The position numbers and the translations under genes are program-made. Shown piece after piece: positions 1 through 10,548 of a stretch of 64,000 nucleotides of DNA (position 1 is the first letter of the stretch; each line of letters opens with the position of its first letter). The stretch comes from Diplonema japonicum (taxonomy: Eukaryota > Euglenozoa > Diplonemea > Diplonemida > Diplonemidae). The stretch spans positions 372,001 through 436,000 of the forward strand of contig OZ025717.1 of the NCBI GenBank assembly GCA_964019335.1, written 5' to 3'. The notes under the pieces were generated by a model that was not told the origin of the DNA, ran no database searches, and saw only the letters and a program-made list of their open reading frames with translations.

Positions 1-497
1 CAAATAGTAACGCTTCACATCTCTAAAAACCCCGGTCTTAAAAAAAGAAATAAAAAAAACAAACAAAAAAAAACCTACTGGAAGTTTTTTTTTTTTTTTT
101 CCAAGCAGGTTTGTAAGAATTTTTTTTTCCAGGGACAGAAAGATGAATGCAATACGTAATTCACTTAAATATAAGAAAAAAGAGAAAACTGCTAACTCGA
201 TCCCCTAAGTTTGGGGACATGCTCAAAATCAACCCGGGGGTCTAACATTTTAAAGTTGGAAAATCCCTTTTTTTTATTATTATTTTTGTTTATTCTGACC
301 TGATTTCCCAAGGCTTCCATGAATATCAACGGAGTTCTTCAGAAAAACTCATTTAAAACCATGGGGGGGGGGGGGGGAGGGGATTTTGAGCATTTTCAAT
401 AAAAACTTGGAGGGGTCAAAGTTAGCACTCCACCCCCCCCAAAAAAAAACCATAGCTGTACAACGAACCAATATTTCCCCCCCCCACTTTTCCCACT
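1..497. other. 3' flank of first gene, no gene seen
   Basis: A/T-rich and homopolymer-rich sequence, including a G run near 362-376. Open frames here on the minus strand are read-through of the gene ending at 498 and disappear once its intron is removed. Nothing else is recognisable. Confidence 0.6.
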
Positions 498-1693
498 TCA
501 ACGCCAACTTCTAGGAGATGAAGCGCTGCCTCTGCGAGAGGAGGCATGGTGCGCGGGACGGACATCTCTTTGCAAAACTCCGAGTGTTTCTGTCCCATCC
601 TGCCAATCGACATCATAAGTGTTGCTAAGAGGATGGAAAGCTTTAATGACACAAGGGGTCCACCTGTATATTTATTTTCATCCCTCCTCCCATTTGTTCC
701 ATACTCTTTTCCTTCCCACAACACCTCAGCTTGCGAATTCACTCCAAGATGCGGGGGCAGAGATTCTGTCATGCTTGATGCCCCACCATACGTTCCTGAC
801 CCGTAATAGGTGTAACTACCCTCATCGTCGCCTAATGGTCGGATATATTCACGGGAAACTCCTTCAGATATCTCACCAGAATCGAAGTGGACGGTGAAGG
901 AACCATCACGGTGGCGTTGACCGATAGTGGCGGGGTACCACCCGTCATCGTCTGGACCGTAGAATATTTCAACTCGGTCGTTGGGGTTGATGTCAAAGGA
1001 ACGAGGCGACACATGAGATGAGGTAGGAGAAGGTGCGCCTTGAAGCCTCATGGAATGGCCTGCCACACCTTCAGCCGCCTCACCTGTTTCAAATGTAACC
1101 GCGAACGAACCGTCGAATAATTTCGCTGTGACCTCTGCCGGGTACCAAACACCTTGTGACACACCATCTTCTTGCCCATAGTATACTTCTACTTTGTCGC
1201 CAGGTCGGAATGTACCTTTTGACATACTTTTGCTTGAAGGAGAGTACGCCCCTTGGGATCCGGGGTTCGGGTTTGACATATCGTAGTTGACGACCCCTTT
1301 GCTCTTGTCTTCTTTTATTTTTGGGATGTCGCCTGGTTGTGGGGGCACCACGTTGATCTTCACGTTTGTCGATGCTTTTAAAATATCCCCCACTTCGATG
1401 TGGCTGTACACTGGTTTGCCGTTTAAACCCACCACTAGCCATCCTCTGTGGGTGTCGATATCTTGTGCATGTGCTGGAGAACCTGGTTGGGTCCCTCTGA
1501 TTTCTAGAACACCTTTTTTCCATGCTCTCAAGATGATGCCCGCAGGCTGGCTCATTTCTTTTTGCAAGTCGAGTGGAACAGATTCCGGAAGGCGGTCCTT
1601 CGGGTCCTTTGAAAGTGATTTTTTTTTTTTTTTTTTTTCCCATACCACTGCCTTGAATGATCCAGGCGGCTTCTTTGTTTTCGTCTTTGTCAT
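498..1693 (-). CDS. PDZ-like plus three Tudor-like repeats protein
   Basis: Predicted 384-residue protein, probably a scaffold or reader; no closer family recognised. An N-terminal PDZ-like segment (about residues 50-115, with WLVVGLNGKPV) is followed by Tudor/Agenet-like units at about 165-215 and 235-285, each with the pattern VE.(Y)YG...WYPA.I....DGSF.V.F..GE..EGV. Removing a 41-nt GT-AG intron (664-704, donor GTATGG) reveals a third unit, WTPCVIKAFHP...VDWQDGTETLGV, and a stop at 498-500. Reading through the intron gives an unrelated tail instead, so the third repeat is good evidence for splicing. A second intron is possible at 1607-1645: 39 nt, in frame, starting GTATGG and covering the lysine run EKKKKKK. 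Tudor units often bind methylated peptides; that role is inference here. Start is the first ATG, preceded by an A-rich leader. Confidence 0.75.
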
Positions 1694-2144
1694 TTTTTTT
1701 TTCCCCCTCCTTTGAACGTTTATATGAAGAATTAAATTTTGTTTTTTTTTTTATAAAAAAAAAAGGAATGAAGTAACCATAAGACATAAATAAGTAGGAA
1801 GAGGAATAAAACTCAGAGGCAGGATACCTTTTGGTCGATGTATCACTTTGTTGGGTTTCTTTCTTTTTTTTTTTAACGGGGAGAGGGAGGGAAAGAATGA
1901 AGAAGAAAAAAGAGGGAGGGACCCAACCTACCTCCCGTTCATTCCTGTCTTTGTTTTTTTTTCTACCCGCCCTTCCTCCCGCCCGTTTTCTCCTTTTTTT
2001 TTTGCCAACCTTTTTTTTTCTCTTTTTTTTTTTCTACAGCTCACATGTCGTAAGTAAATAAAAAAAAATCTAAAATAAAAAAAAAGATAATAGGAAAGCC
2101 ATCTAACACATAAATATTGTGTTTTTTTTTTCTTCTTCTTCTTG
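1694..2144. other. Spacer, no gene seen
   Basis: Low-complexity T- and A-rich sequence. The open frames are homopolymer translations (Phe and Lys runs). It must hold the 3' UTR of the ATPase gene and the leader of the Tudor gene. Confidence 0.6.
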
Positions 2145-3342
2145 TTATTTACCATTGAATAGTTCTTCAAAGGTGCGTGCTGGATTGTTCTGAAGGGAAG
2201 AGTTTGATTTAAGAGAAAAAAAAAAAGAAAAAGAAAAAACCACACACCGATTTGACAAAACCCCTATTGTTTTTCACCACTTTCATCGCAGCCATAAAGT
2301 CCGAGGTGCTTATAACCAAAGGTGCTTCAGTACTCACACTGGGAGAGGTTCGAACCGCAGAGAGAGCAGCCTCTTTACAAAGTTCATGAAGATCAGAACC
2401 GGAATACAGGTTCGTCGCTTCCGCAATCTGTAAATTAACTTCTCCCCCCCCCCCAAAAAATAAACACACCTTTTCCATGTCCAGGTTATCCACAGCAGCC
2501 TTCGATATGGATTTGTCTCTGTTCAGAATAATTTTGATGATTTGTTCTCTGGCCGGGCTGTTTGGGTACCCGACCTCCTGTTTGACGGGCATTCTTCTTA
2601 AAATAGCCTCGTCGATAGCACCAGGGCGGTTTGTAGCACCGATAACCATGATGGTATTATTAGATGTTCGCAGGCCGTCCCACTCGGTCATGAAGATAGT
2701 TTTTACGAGATTGAAAGTAGGTGAAGATGATGAAGTGGAGTCCCTGTCGCTGAGTAAACCGTCGATTTCGTCCACAAAGACAATGGCGGGTTGAAGCTTC
2801 CTCGCTAGAGAAAAGACAGCCGCTACGTGTTTTTCACTATCCCCGACATATTTTGCAAGGAGGGTGTCAAGCTTCACTTCAATGAAATTGGCCTTAGCCT
2901 CCTTTGCTATCGTCCGTGCTAACAGAGTCTTTCCAGTACCAGGTGGTCCGTGTAGCAGAACACCTTTAGGAGGGGCACGAAGAGACCCAACTGGGTACAA
3001 TGCAGGGCATGATAAAGGTGCTATGACACTCTCTCGTACCACACGTTTTGTTCCTGTCAGCCCTCCCACATCGTCGAGGGTTTCTGTTAGGTCGTTCGGG
3101 TCTATTAAGCCCTTTGCAATTATATTCTCGGCGTCTGTAAGATCCACCAGACGTCCCTTTATCCTCTTCTGATGCCGGCCTTCTCCTAGCAGCCCTGCTT
3201 CTCGCAGCAATCTTCTGTACAGCAGCAGCACGATGCCCACTATCATCACGTACAAATGGAAATTCCTTCGCATGAGCAGTCCCAACCCTTTCAAGAAAGG
3301 GGTCAGCGCCAACAAGCTGGTGATCGTCTTTGCTTGATGCAT
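2145..3342 (-). CDS. ATAD1: Msp1/ATAD1-like membrane AAA ATPase
   Basis: Membrane-anchored AAA ATPase that extracts mislocalised tail-anchored proteins from mitochondrial outer and peroxisomal membranes (family knowledge). Spliced length is 365 residues, as expected for the family. A transmembrane segment lies at about 29-42, followed by the conserved LDDVGGL region, Walker A GPPGTGKT near 132-139, Walker B IVFVDEIDGL and sensor ATNRP. Two GT-AG introns interrupt it: 2428-2469 (42 nt, in frame, containing a C run) and 2190-2247 (58 nt, T-rich). Removing the second replaces a poly-Phe tail with the plausible last exon NNPARTFEELFNGK and a stop at 2145-2147. Possible partner of the PEX11-like gene in peroxisome upkeep (inference). 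Confidence 0.92.
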
Positions 3343-3679
3343 TTTTTTTTTTTGTTTTGTTTTTGTTTTTTGTTTTGTTGTTTAAGAGGAATCGATGGAG
3401 GGGATAAACCCCCCCCAAGTCGTTCCCACTTTCCTTCGCCCCTCCTCCTTTCGATTTTAGGGAAATAATTTTGTTGTTGTAAAGGAAGAGAAAGAAGAAA
3501 AAAAAAAGAAAGAAACTATCTCTACCCATTGGGCGGAGATCATGCTGCTGGGTTAACGACTGGGCTTACGCCGCACTTGTCTTCCGAGCAACGGTCTCGC
3601 AAAGTATCGCACGATAAGAGAGGAAGAAGAGAAAAAAAAAGGATTACGATTCGTTACGTTACGTTGTTTAAAGAGCAAA
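3343..3679. other. Spacer, no gene seen
   Basis: T/G and A-rich intergenic sequence with short homopolymers; no supported coding frame. Confidence 0.5.
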
Positions 3680-4279
3680 TCAGTTCCTGCGGATCTCGAG
3701 GACCTGCCTGAAGAGGACACCGCCGGCTGTCTGGGGTTCCGGGTTAGTGAGGAGCTCGCCCCAGGCCCCCTTGAAGTCGCCTGTCCCGCCGACGATGGAG
3801 ACGGCGGAGACACCGTTGTCGGACTCCCTCCCGGAGACCTGGAGGGTCCCGACGTAGCCGGAGCCAGCCCCCTCGTAGAAGGTGAGGGTCCAGGTGCACT
3901 GGCCCCAGTTGTTCTCCGGGTCGTCGGGGAGGGTGGGGTGGTCCGTCCCGCTCCAGTCGGGCTTCCCGGGGTCCGTCCTGATGCAGTACCCAGCGTTCCT
4001 CCCGATCACAGTCGTCGAGTCGTCCGCAAGGAGCTTCTGGTCGAACACGAACACGTCCCCAGGGGAGTCCTGCCCGTCCTCCACGTCAGCGCTCTGCCTG
4101 ATCCCCCCGTCGGGACGCCCGTCAGCGAAGGTTGTGAACTCGATCTTCCCGTGGTGGTGGCCCCAGCCTCCTCCTCCCCACCCGAGGGTGCGCCCGCTGT
4201 GGCGGTTCGCAGCCCCAGCAGTCGCCCCCGCAGAGGCAACCCCGAGAAGGGCGAACATCATTGCTGCTTTGCTCATCAT
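3680..4279 (-). CDS. Secreted allene-oxide-cyclase-like barrel protein
   Basis: 199-residue protein. The start is placed at MMSKAAMMFALLG because a hydrophobic signal peptide begins there; an in-frame ATG 24 codons upstream would hide it. After the signal a glycine/histidine-rich stretch (WGGGGWGHHHG) leads into a domain with features of the allene oxide cyclase/dirigent barrel: GDVFVFDQKLL, GYCIRTDPG, WTLTFYEGAGSGYVGTLQVSG and SIVGGTGDFKGAWG. Barrel proteins of this type occur as secreted proteins in oomycetes, algae and other protists. Cyclase activity is not implied by the fold. High GC compared with its flanks. No intron is needed. Confidence 0.72.
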   Translation of the reverse strand: MMSKAAMMFALLGVASAGATAGAANRHSGRTLGWGGGGWGHHHGKIEFTTFADGRPDGGIRQSADVEDGQDSPGDVFVFDQKLLADDSTTVIGRNAGYCIRTDPGKPDWSGTDHPTLPDDPENNWGQCTWTLTFYEGAGSGYVGTLQVSGRESDNGVSAVSIVGGTGDFKGAWGELLTNPEPQTAGGVLFRQVLEIRRN

Positions 4280-4894
4280 CTTGTTTTTTTTTTTTAAAAA
4301 GGTGGTGTGTGGAAAGTCCTGTGGTGATATGCCCAACTGTTTAAGATGCACATCTGGGACAACAAAATGGAATTACGCACTCAGAGGGAAGGAGACAAAG
4401 TACATTTAAACACTTGGCACAAAAAAAAAAAGAAGAAACTAATTGTTTTAAGGTATGCGTCTTTTCACCCCCATCTAATGACCCATGTTTTTCAGACTGC
4501 AAGGCAGTCCAGTCGGCGTCGTCGATAGGAACAAAATCCGCAACCAAACACATTACAATTTACCACATATGAAAGCACTCTGCACGCCGAGAGATCCGGC
4601 GGTTGCCATGGCGACAGGGGGATAAGGAGAAAAGGAAAGAAGGAAAAGAAAACAAAAGAAAAACAACGATAAAGAGCAACAGCACAAAAGAGGAAGACGA
4701 AGAAGGGGGCGAGACGTGAGGAGGATTCTCTTGTCTTGCCGATACGCGTCTCCTCTGGCTGGCTGGTTGCTTGGCTGTTGTTTTGAACAAAAAAAAACAA
4801 AAAAAAGAGGGGGGAAACACGAGACATGTGTACCACAAGAAGAAAGAACACGTACTAAAAGAAAGACGTTGTTGGTTGTTATTATTTACTCCTT
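4280..4894. other. Spacer, no gene seen
   Basis: Intergenic sequence with A and T runs. Minus-strand frames through it are extensions antisense or out of frame with the GH18 gene. It holds the leader of the barrel gene and the 3' UTR of GH18-1. Confidence 0.5.
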
Positions 4895-6250
4895 TCAAAG
4901 ACCCGGCCAGTTCCCTGTGGTAGGGTCGCACTTGGTGTAGACGGGAGCGGGACCCCACCTCCAGGTGGGTTTGATGATGTCGTTGAGGTTGGCGGCGAGC
5001 TCGGGGGCGAGCTTGGTGCCGTTGGGGTTGGTGGTGGGGCTCGGGTTCACGGACCACACGAAGGCCCCCAGGAAGCCGTTCTGCTTGGCGTAGGTGGCGA
5101 TCTCCTTGTCGGCGGCCATCCCCTCCCACACGCCGCCCGCCGCCTGCTCGCCGGGCTCGAAGCCGATGTTGATCTTCTCCTTCGGGACCTTCCCGTAGGT
5201 CACGAAGTTGTTCATGATGGTCGTGAAGTTCAGCTGCAGCGCCCCTGCAGGGGTCCCCGCGTCGTAGGCCATGATGTTCGCGGTGTCGAAGCTCACCCCC
5301 GACTGCGGCCAGATCTTCGCCCCCTCGTTGTCCGTCGCGAAGGTCTGGTTCGGGCGCGGGCTCCCCGGGAGCAGGTAGTTCCAAGGGTTCCCTGCGGGGA
5401 GGAAGGCGTTGAAGCGCGTCGTCCACGACACCTCCAGGTGGTCCGGCCCGTTCTTCCCCACCTCGTCCATGAAGTTCATGTTGGTCTGGTAGTAGGGCTT
5501 CATGTCGGCCTGCTGCCACGGCTGCAGGGCGTTGTACTCCGCCTCCAGCTGCTGCTTCCTCGTCGCCGCGAAGCTGCTCCACTGCGGCTTCACGTTGCTG
5601 TCCAGCTCTTCCCGCAGGGCCGCCACCAGCGCGTTGTACGCCGCGAACTCGTCGTCCCCGTTGATCGTCGCGAACGGCGTCAGGTGCTCGAAGTCCAGGT
5701 CCACCCCGTCCGCGAAGGTCCACAGCACCAGCTTCCCCATCAGCTTCGCGATCGAGCGCGCGTTCTGAACGCTCCCCACCCGCGCAAAGTCGCTCCACCC
5801 GCCGAGCGAGATCTTGAACCTCTTCGGCCCGTCGGGGTGCATCTTCGCCATCCGCGACGACTCCGCGATCGACACGATCCCAGGGGTCGCCGCCGACGTC
5901 GACGGGGTGATCGCCGCCGCCCCGTTCTTCGACGCCGCCGCCAAGTAGATCGCCTTCCCGTCCCACACGGGGCACGGCCCCGAGGCCCCGCCAGAAGTCC
6001 CGTTCGGAGCGTTGCTGCAGCTCACCTGCGACGGTGTCGGGTTCTCCGTCAGGAAGGTGAACCCGTAGTTCACGCTCGAGTACGGCTTCAGCGATGTGAT
6101 GTACGGCTGGGGTTCGAAGCACCCCATCAGGCAGTTCCCGGGGATGTTGTTGTCCCACCACTTCACGTTCACCCAGTCCTCAAGGTACCCCAGCAGCTCG
6201 TTCCCGCTGCACACTCCTGTAAGCAGCAGCACGAGGAGAAGTGTCTTCAT
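4895..6250 (-). CDS. Secreted GH18 chitinase-like glycosidase (GH18-1)
   Basis: 451-residue GH18-family protein predicted to act outside the cell on beta-1,4-GlcNAc polymers. Signal peptide MKTLLLVLLLTGVCSG. The SxGG substrate motif is KISLGGWSD (about 147-154) and the catalytic DxxDxDxE is complete as DGVDLDFE, with acid Glu at about 188. Late barrel elements such as NIMAYDAGTP and GAFVWSVNPS are also present. The gene is very GC-rich, producing long shadow frames on both strands. Leader: a C/T-rich stretch, an AG, then CAACAACAACAACACC before the ATG. Activity is likely from the intact motif; the substrate is inferred. Confidence 0.88.
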   Translation of the reverse strand: MKTLLLVLLLTGVCSGNELLGYLEDWVNVKWWDNNIPGNCLMGCFEPQPYITSLKPYSSVNYGFTFLTENPTPSQVSCSNAPNGTSGGASGPCPVWDGKAIYLAAASKNGAAAITPSTSAATPGIVSIAESSRMAKMHPDGPKRFKISLGGWSDFARVGSVQNARSIAKLMGKLVLWTFADGVDLDFEHLTPFATINGDDEFAAYNALVAALREELDSNVKPQWSSFAATRKQQLEAEYNALQPWQQADMKPYYQTNMNFMDEVGKNGPDHLEVSWTTRFNAFLPAGNPWNYLLPGSPRPNQTFATDNEGAKIWPQSGVSFDTANIMAYDAGTPAGALQLNFTTIMNNFVTYGKVPKEKINIGFEPGEQAAGGVWEGMAADKEIATYAKQNGFLGAFVWSVNPSPTTNPNGTKLAPELAANLNDIIKPTWRWGPAPVYTKCDPTTGNWPGL

Positions 6251-6966
6251 TTTGGTGTTGTTGTTGTTGTTGTGAGCTCACTATGCTGTTGTTATGCAAG
6301 GAGGGGACGAGGGGTGCTCAAATGAAATAGAAAAGGTGTAATGCGACGTAGTGATGTCTTTCTCGTTCATTAAAAGAAAAAGTGGAAATCGCGCAAAAAA
6401 AGGAGGCGGCGGAAATAAAAAAGAGAGGCAGCTAAGAGATTTCATTCTCTATCTTTTTTTATTCCCCCTTTCTTCTTGTTATTTCATATGTGTGCTATTT
6501 CTAACCCGCTATTTCTTCTCTGGAATGGATTTCACCTAGCTCAGAAGATTCAATCTTAATCCCATTTGCACCAGTGTGGAAGAATTTAAAAAGGAAGAAA
6601 GCAAAGAAGGCAAAGAAGAAAGGGCTAAGGGGTGGGAGGGGACTCAAAAGTACTCCACAAAAAGGGTACTTTGTAGGCAAAGAAAAAAAAAAAAAAAAAA
6701 AAAAAAACAATGTCAGTGGTGCTCACTTGTTTTGCGCAGCAACACCTTTAAAATATAAAAAGGTATGCAGGCTACGTCTTCAAAGAAAAGCTTAGTAGAA
6801 AAATGAGAGAGAGAGAGAGGGAGAGAAAATGGAGAGAGTACAAGGCAAAAGGTGACAAGAAAGGCATTTATTATGTTTGAACACCCTTCTTTGTCTCTTA
6901 ACCAGTGCCTTGGGGGGGGGGGGGGGGGTGTTCTCTCCCTTGATAGTTTTATTTTCATTTGTCGTC
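6251..6966. other. Spacer, no gene seen
   Basis: Contains an A run of over 20 near 6680, a GA-rich tract near 6810 and a G run of about 20 at 6907-6926. No supported gene. Confidence 0.55.
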
Positions 6967-7992
6967 TCAAAGACACACACACGGCCTGTTCGGCCCTGTG
7001 GTGCCTGGCTTCACATTGTTCTTGGCAGGACACCAGTCATCTTCCACATTTTGGGAGGTGGAGAAGACCGCGACGTGAGGGGCATCTGTGGAGACAGGGA
7101 TGTCGAGGGTCTCGCCTGCTTGGAGGGTTTTGTGGAAGACGGTCATGGTCTGGGTCTGCGAGGAACCTGCGGGGGTGAAGATGGGGGCGCACGAGGAACC
7201 CCTCCAGGACTGCGAGAGCAGGAAGCCGGGGATCCCACCGTTCTTCCCGCGGGAGCAAGGGGGGCAGTGGTACACCGCAACGAAGAAGTTGCAGGGTTCA
7301 CCCTTCTGAGCACAGCACTCCAGCTTGATCTCGTCACCGGGAGCAAGGGGTGGCAAGCTGTACACAGCAGCGGCCTCCAGGACCCCGGGAGGGTTCGCGA
7401 GCGTCCTCTCCGCGGACACCGCCTTCCTGTCCACGAAGGACGAGGGTGGGTGCCTCGTCTCCGTCCCGCTCTTCACAGTCGTCGCCCCACCGCACGTCGT
7501 GCAGCAGTCCGCCCTGCCCCTGATCAGGAAGGGGTTGACCCCCGGGTTCAGCTCCCTGCAGTTGTTTCTCCCGCACACCAGACCATCCCCGCACTCCGAG
7601 TCCCTGTCGCAGTCCCCTTCGCCGTGCTTGCACCCAGGGTTCAGGAAGCAGTAGTTGCGGTGGAAGGGCTGCATGTTCTCGCAGCAGTCGTATGACCTGC
7701 GGTACACGTGATCCATACCAGGGTGCATCTCCCTGCAGTTGTTGTACCCGCACACCAGGTCCCCCTTGCACTCCCGGTCCCTGTCGCAGTCACCGCCCCC
7801 ATGCCCACAGGGCCCGTTCTTGCAGTAGTGTCTGTTCCCCGGCGACCCGAAGGTCAACCCTTGGACCACGGGTTCCGCATCCTCCTCTGTTTCCTCTTCG
7901 GTACGGTCCCATTCATCCCCAGGCTGCTCCCCCTCGATGGCCCCCATCGAAGCAACCGCCATCGTCACCACCACCAGGGCAAGTGTCTTCAT
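6967..7992 (-). CDS. Secreted Cys-rich repeat protein
   Basis: 341 residues. The start is at MKTLALVVVTMAVASMG, a signal peptide nearly the same as that of GH18-1; the in-frame ATG 15 codons upstream is less likely. Two tandem Cys-rich units at about 57-104 and 115-164 share CxxGxCxHGxGDCDRDxEC...LVCGxNNCRE.NPG...DCC, a secreted module seen in many eukaryotes. An acidic spacer (EEETEEDAE) precedes them. The C-terminal part (about 200-341) looks like a disulphide-rich beta domain with CCAQKGEPCNFFVAVYHCPPC and ends in CVCL. Function unknown; an extracellular carbohydrate- or surface-binding role is a guess from the genes around it. Confidence 0.8.
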   Translation of the reverse strand: MKTLALVVVTMAVASMGAIEGEQPGDEWDRTEEETEEDAEPVVQGLTFGSPGNRHYCKNGPCGHGGGDCDRDRECKGDLVCGYNNCREMHPGMDHVYRRSYDCCENMQPFHRNYCFLNPGCKHGEGDCDRDSECGDGLVCGRNNCRELNPGVNPFLIRGRADCCTTCGGATTVKSGTETRHPPSSFVDRKAVSAERTLANPPGVLEAAAVYSLPPLAPGDEIKLECCAQKGEPCNFFVAVYHCPPCSRGKNGGIPGFLLSQSWRGSSCAPIFTPAGSSQTQTMTVFHKTLQAGETLDIPVSTDAPHVAVFSTSQNVEDDWCPAKNNVKPGTTGPNRPCVCL

Positions 7993-8383
7993 TTTTATTT
8001 TTTGTTGTTTGTAAGCTGTATAGTGATGAGAACCCAACCATACAGCCAGTACAGGATATAACCGAGCAAAAAAAAAAGGGCGGGTGGGGTTGTACAGTTT
8101 AAAAGATGGAAGGGGTGTATTGTTGACGAAGATGGGAATGCGAGGGAAGGGGGGGGGGGGGGGGGATGATCTCGCACGTTTCTTTTATTCGCTTTCTTCC
8201 ATTCCTTTTATTTGTATATTTTCCTTTCGTATTACTCAAAAAACCCCCCTTCCCTCCCTTTCTCAGTCAATATTACTAAGCAGGAACAGCACGAGGCGTG
8301 CGTGCCTTGAATGACATGGGGGAAGGCGATCGATGGCGATTGGCATTCTGTTATTTTTTTTTCTCCCTCTTCTCATCTCCTTT
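7993..8383. other. Spacer, no gene seen
   Basis: Holds the leader of the Cys-rich gene: on the minus strand a C/T-rich tract, then an AG, then CTTACAAACAACAAAAAATA before the ATG. A G run of about 18 lies near 8148-8165. Confidence 0.5.
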
Positions 8384-9379
8384 CTATACCTTAATCAGTG
8401 TATCGGCATCTTGTTGCGACGCGGCAGTCAGCTTCGCCAACCGCTGCTGCTTTTTCACGGTAGTGAGCTTACCCTGAATATCATGAGGGAGGTAAGAGGA
8501 GTGTAAAGCAGATGAAGACCCAAACGCCGCTTTATTAGTATATCCTTTATTACGCAGACGCAGCGTGTCAACCATGCCAGGGATCGTGTACTGCTGCCTG
8601 GTTTTTTCCTTTTTTTTTTCCCCAAGAATCACATACATAGTGCAGGGTTCTCTCACAGTAGACAACCTGGCTGTTTTCGATCGCAAGCAATGTGCAGTGT
8701 TTGTCGATTTGATTAAGTTGCTTGATATGGTCCCGCGGGAGACGCCAATAAAAGCATGTCGCTGCAGCACTTCAGGTGTAGGAGAAGCCGACCGTGCCCT
8801 GGAGTGGGGCAACCCAAGGCGCGCAGCATCAGGTGACAACCCAACAAGGTCCTTGGTGAGCTCACGGAAGGATGTGTGCTCGGACGCAGCTTTTTGATAA
8901 GCTTTAGTGGACTTTACAGACGCAGAGATGGATCGTCTCTTGGCAGGGGTCCGTTGAGCAGGTCTGTCGCCCATGATAGGCGACACCTGGCCCATTGCTC
9001 GCTTTGCCGACGAGCGTTTCAAAGAGGTACTGATGTTGTTGACCTTCCTGGGGGATCCCAGCTGGGTGGTGCTGTTTGAGAGGTGTTCAGCACGAACCAA
9101 TAACTGCTTCACGATGTCCCTGGCGGGTTCGCCTCGTGCCGACAACAAGCTTGCGTAGTACACGTCATCAGGCGTCAAGTACGTCATGCTCTTGAGCTCC
9201 GTGACCTTTAGCTCCAGGTCCTCGCCGTCCTCCTTCGCCTCCAGCCCTGCATCGTTGATGAGCTCCTGTATTCTATGCGGAATAGTGGAGTACATGCGCA
9301 CCACTTCGTCCGGAATCAGCAGGCTCGTCTCGACACCGCTTTCCTCTTGAAAATTCGATATTTCATCTTCATTTTGCAT
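8384..9379 (-). CDS. Hypothetical basic protein
   Basis: Unrecognised protein. The start is placed at MQNEDEISNFQEE, since upstream frame sequence is proline/lysine homopolymer translation. The N-terminal third is acidic and helical (LLIPDEVVRMYSTIPHRIQ...LTPDDVYYASLLSARG). The middle is Ser/Arg/Lys-rich and probably disordered (SLKRSSAKRAM, TPAKRRSISASVKS). The C-terminus is basic and helical. A 39-nt GT-AG intron at 8598-8636 (donor GTATGT) is in frame; its removal changes CTMYVILGEKKKEKTRQQYT to CTMQQYT, leaving about 318 residues. Composition suggests a nucleic-acid- or cytoskeleton-binding protein, but I see no domain to show it. Confidence 0.65.
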   Translation of the reverse strand: MQNEDEISNFQEESGVETSLLIPDEVVRMYSTIPHRIQELINDAGLEAKEDGEDLELKVTELKSMTYLTPDDVYYASLLSARGEPARDIVKQLLVRAEHLSNSTTQLGSPRKVNNISTSLKRSSAKRAMGQVSPIMGDRPAQRTPAKRRSISASVKSTKAYQKAASEHTSFRELTKDLVGLSPDAARLGLPHSRARSASPTPEVLQRHAFIGVSRGTISSNLIKSTNTAHCLRSKTARLSTVREPCTMYVILGEKKKEKTRQQYTIPGMVDTLRLRNKGYTNKAAFGSSSALHSSYLPHDIQGKLTTVKKQQRLAKLTAASQQDADTLIKV

Positions 9380-9890
9380 TTTCCCCACCCTACTATCGCC
9401 CCTTCCGGCCTTTAATTTCTTTTTTTTAAAATCAAAAGGGTGCCCTGGGGGGGGGGGGGGGGATTTACAGATCCAGGGTGGCTCACTGTTTGTGAGTTTG
9501 ATCACCTCTTCACGATAAAATTAGGGGGGGGGGGGGGTAAACAAAAATTCAAAAAGAGATGACACAATGACCCACCTTGGGGTTGATGATCCCACGACAG
9601 ACCGGGCAAAAAGAAAGATGAAGGAGACGGTTAGGTGGTCTCGATGGGAATTTGCGGTGATCTTTCGCAAAGCCATCAGAAAGGGCGAACCGATCGGCCG
9701 ACGAGGTGGTGTCCCGGAGAAGAAACAAAACAAAAGGAGAAAAAAACAAAAAAAAACAAGGTATGATATTGTTGCAGGCAAAAATGGCACGTGGAACGAA
9801 AGGGTACGTGGGTGGGGAAAAAAGGGGGGGAACAAAAAAAAAGGTGAAAAAAGAAAAGAAAAATGATACTTTTTAAAAAAACCAAAGTTT
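9380..9890. other. Spacer with a doubtful short frame
   Basis: G runs at 9449-9463 and 9523-9536. On the minus strand 9521-9676 could encode a short basic peptide starting MALRKITANSHRDHL, and an overlapping frame gives CPVCRGIINPK followed by a possible donor. Neither is convincing, so no gene is called. Confidence 0.4.
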
Positions 9891-10345
9891 CTACTTCTTC
9901 TTGGCGGCCTGCTTGCGCATCATGGTGGAGACCAACTCCCTCTTCTTCTTACCGCGGATGTACGAGCCCAACCTCCTCTTGGCGAACCTGAGGGCACGCT
10001 TCTCACGCTGGACCTTCAGCAGCTCAGTCATACGCCTCTCGTAGGGGGAAAGTCCGGCAACCTTTTATTTTATTTTTATTTTTATTTTTATTTTTATTTT
10101 TTCCCCCTCCCATCTGAACACACCTCCAAGATAACCTCCCTGCATGCCTCCAACTTCTTTTTGTGCAGACCGATCCTGGCCGCAGGGTTAAGCTGGCGAA
10201 CGGTCTTCGTCGTCTTGAAACCAGTCTTCAGACCCACTCGCGCGCCATTCCCCGAGGCAGGGGTCTGTTATTTTTTTTAAAAAAAAAACCTTTTTCTTCT
10301 TGATACCTTGGCACCGTTCTTCTTCATCTCGGCCCACGCAACCAT
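9891..10345 (-). CDS. RPL36: 60S ribosomal protein eL36
   Basis: Structural protein of the large cytosolic ribosomal subunit. Three exons: 10307-10345 (13 codons), 10124-10264 (47 codons) and 9891-10061 (56 codons plus stop), giving 116 residues. Introns are 10265-10306 (42 nt) and 10062-10123 (62 nt); the second contains a TTTTA microsatellite. Both are GT-AG in phase 0. The third exon is diagnostic: [37 protein letters not shown] and a C-terminal lysine tail match the eL36 signature (in animals, VCGFAPYERRAMELLKV). The exons are too short to stand out as open frames. Confidence 0.95.
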
Positions 10346-10548
10346 TTTTTTTTTTCCCTTTTGGTTCTCTTCCTGAATTTTTTGCTTTTTTGTTTTCCCT
10401 TGTACATCACAACACAGATAATTAATAACAATGTGGGGGAGGAGGATAAAAAAAAAAAAAAAAAAAACAGGGTGTAACAATATTTAAAGAAAAAAAAAAG
10501 GGGGTATGTACATCTTTTAAAAAAAAGAAAAAGTTTCATTTTTTTTCA

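Noticed and set aside
1607-1645. Second intron in the Tudor gene
   Set aside because: GTATGG...AAAG borders and 39-nt length fit, but it is in frame and no homology decides it; noted as possible only.
5438-6325. 295-codon plus-strand frame and a 533-codon minus-strand frame (4560-6161) over GH18-1
   Set aside because: Arg/Gly/Val-rich shadows of the GC-rich GH18-1 gene; the frame with the catalytic motif and signal peptide is the real one.
9521-9749. Short minus-strand frames, one with CPVCRGIINPK
   Set aside because: Only one CxxC, C/T-rich flanks and no splice arrangement giving a sensible protein.
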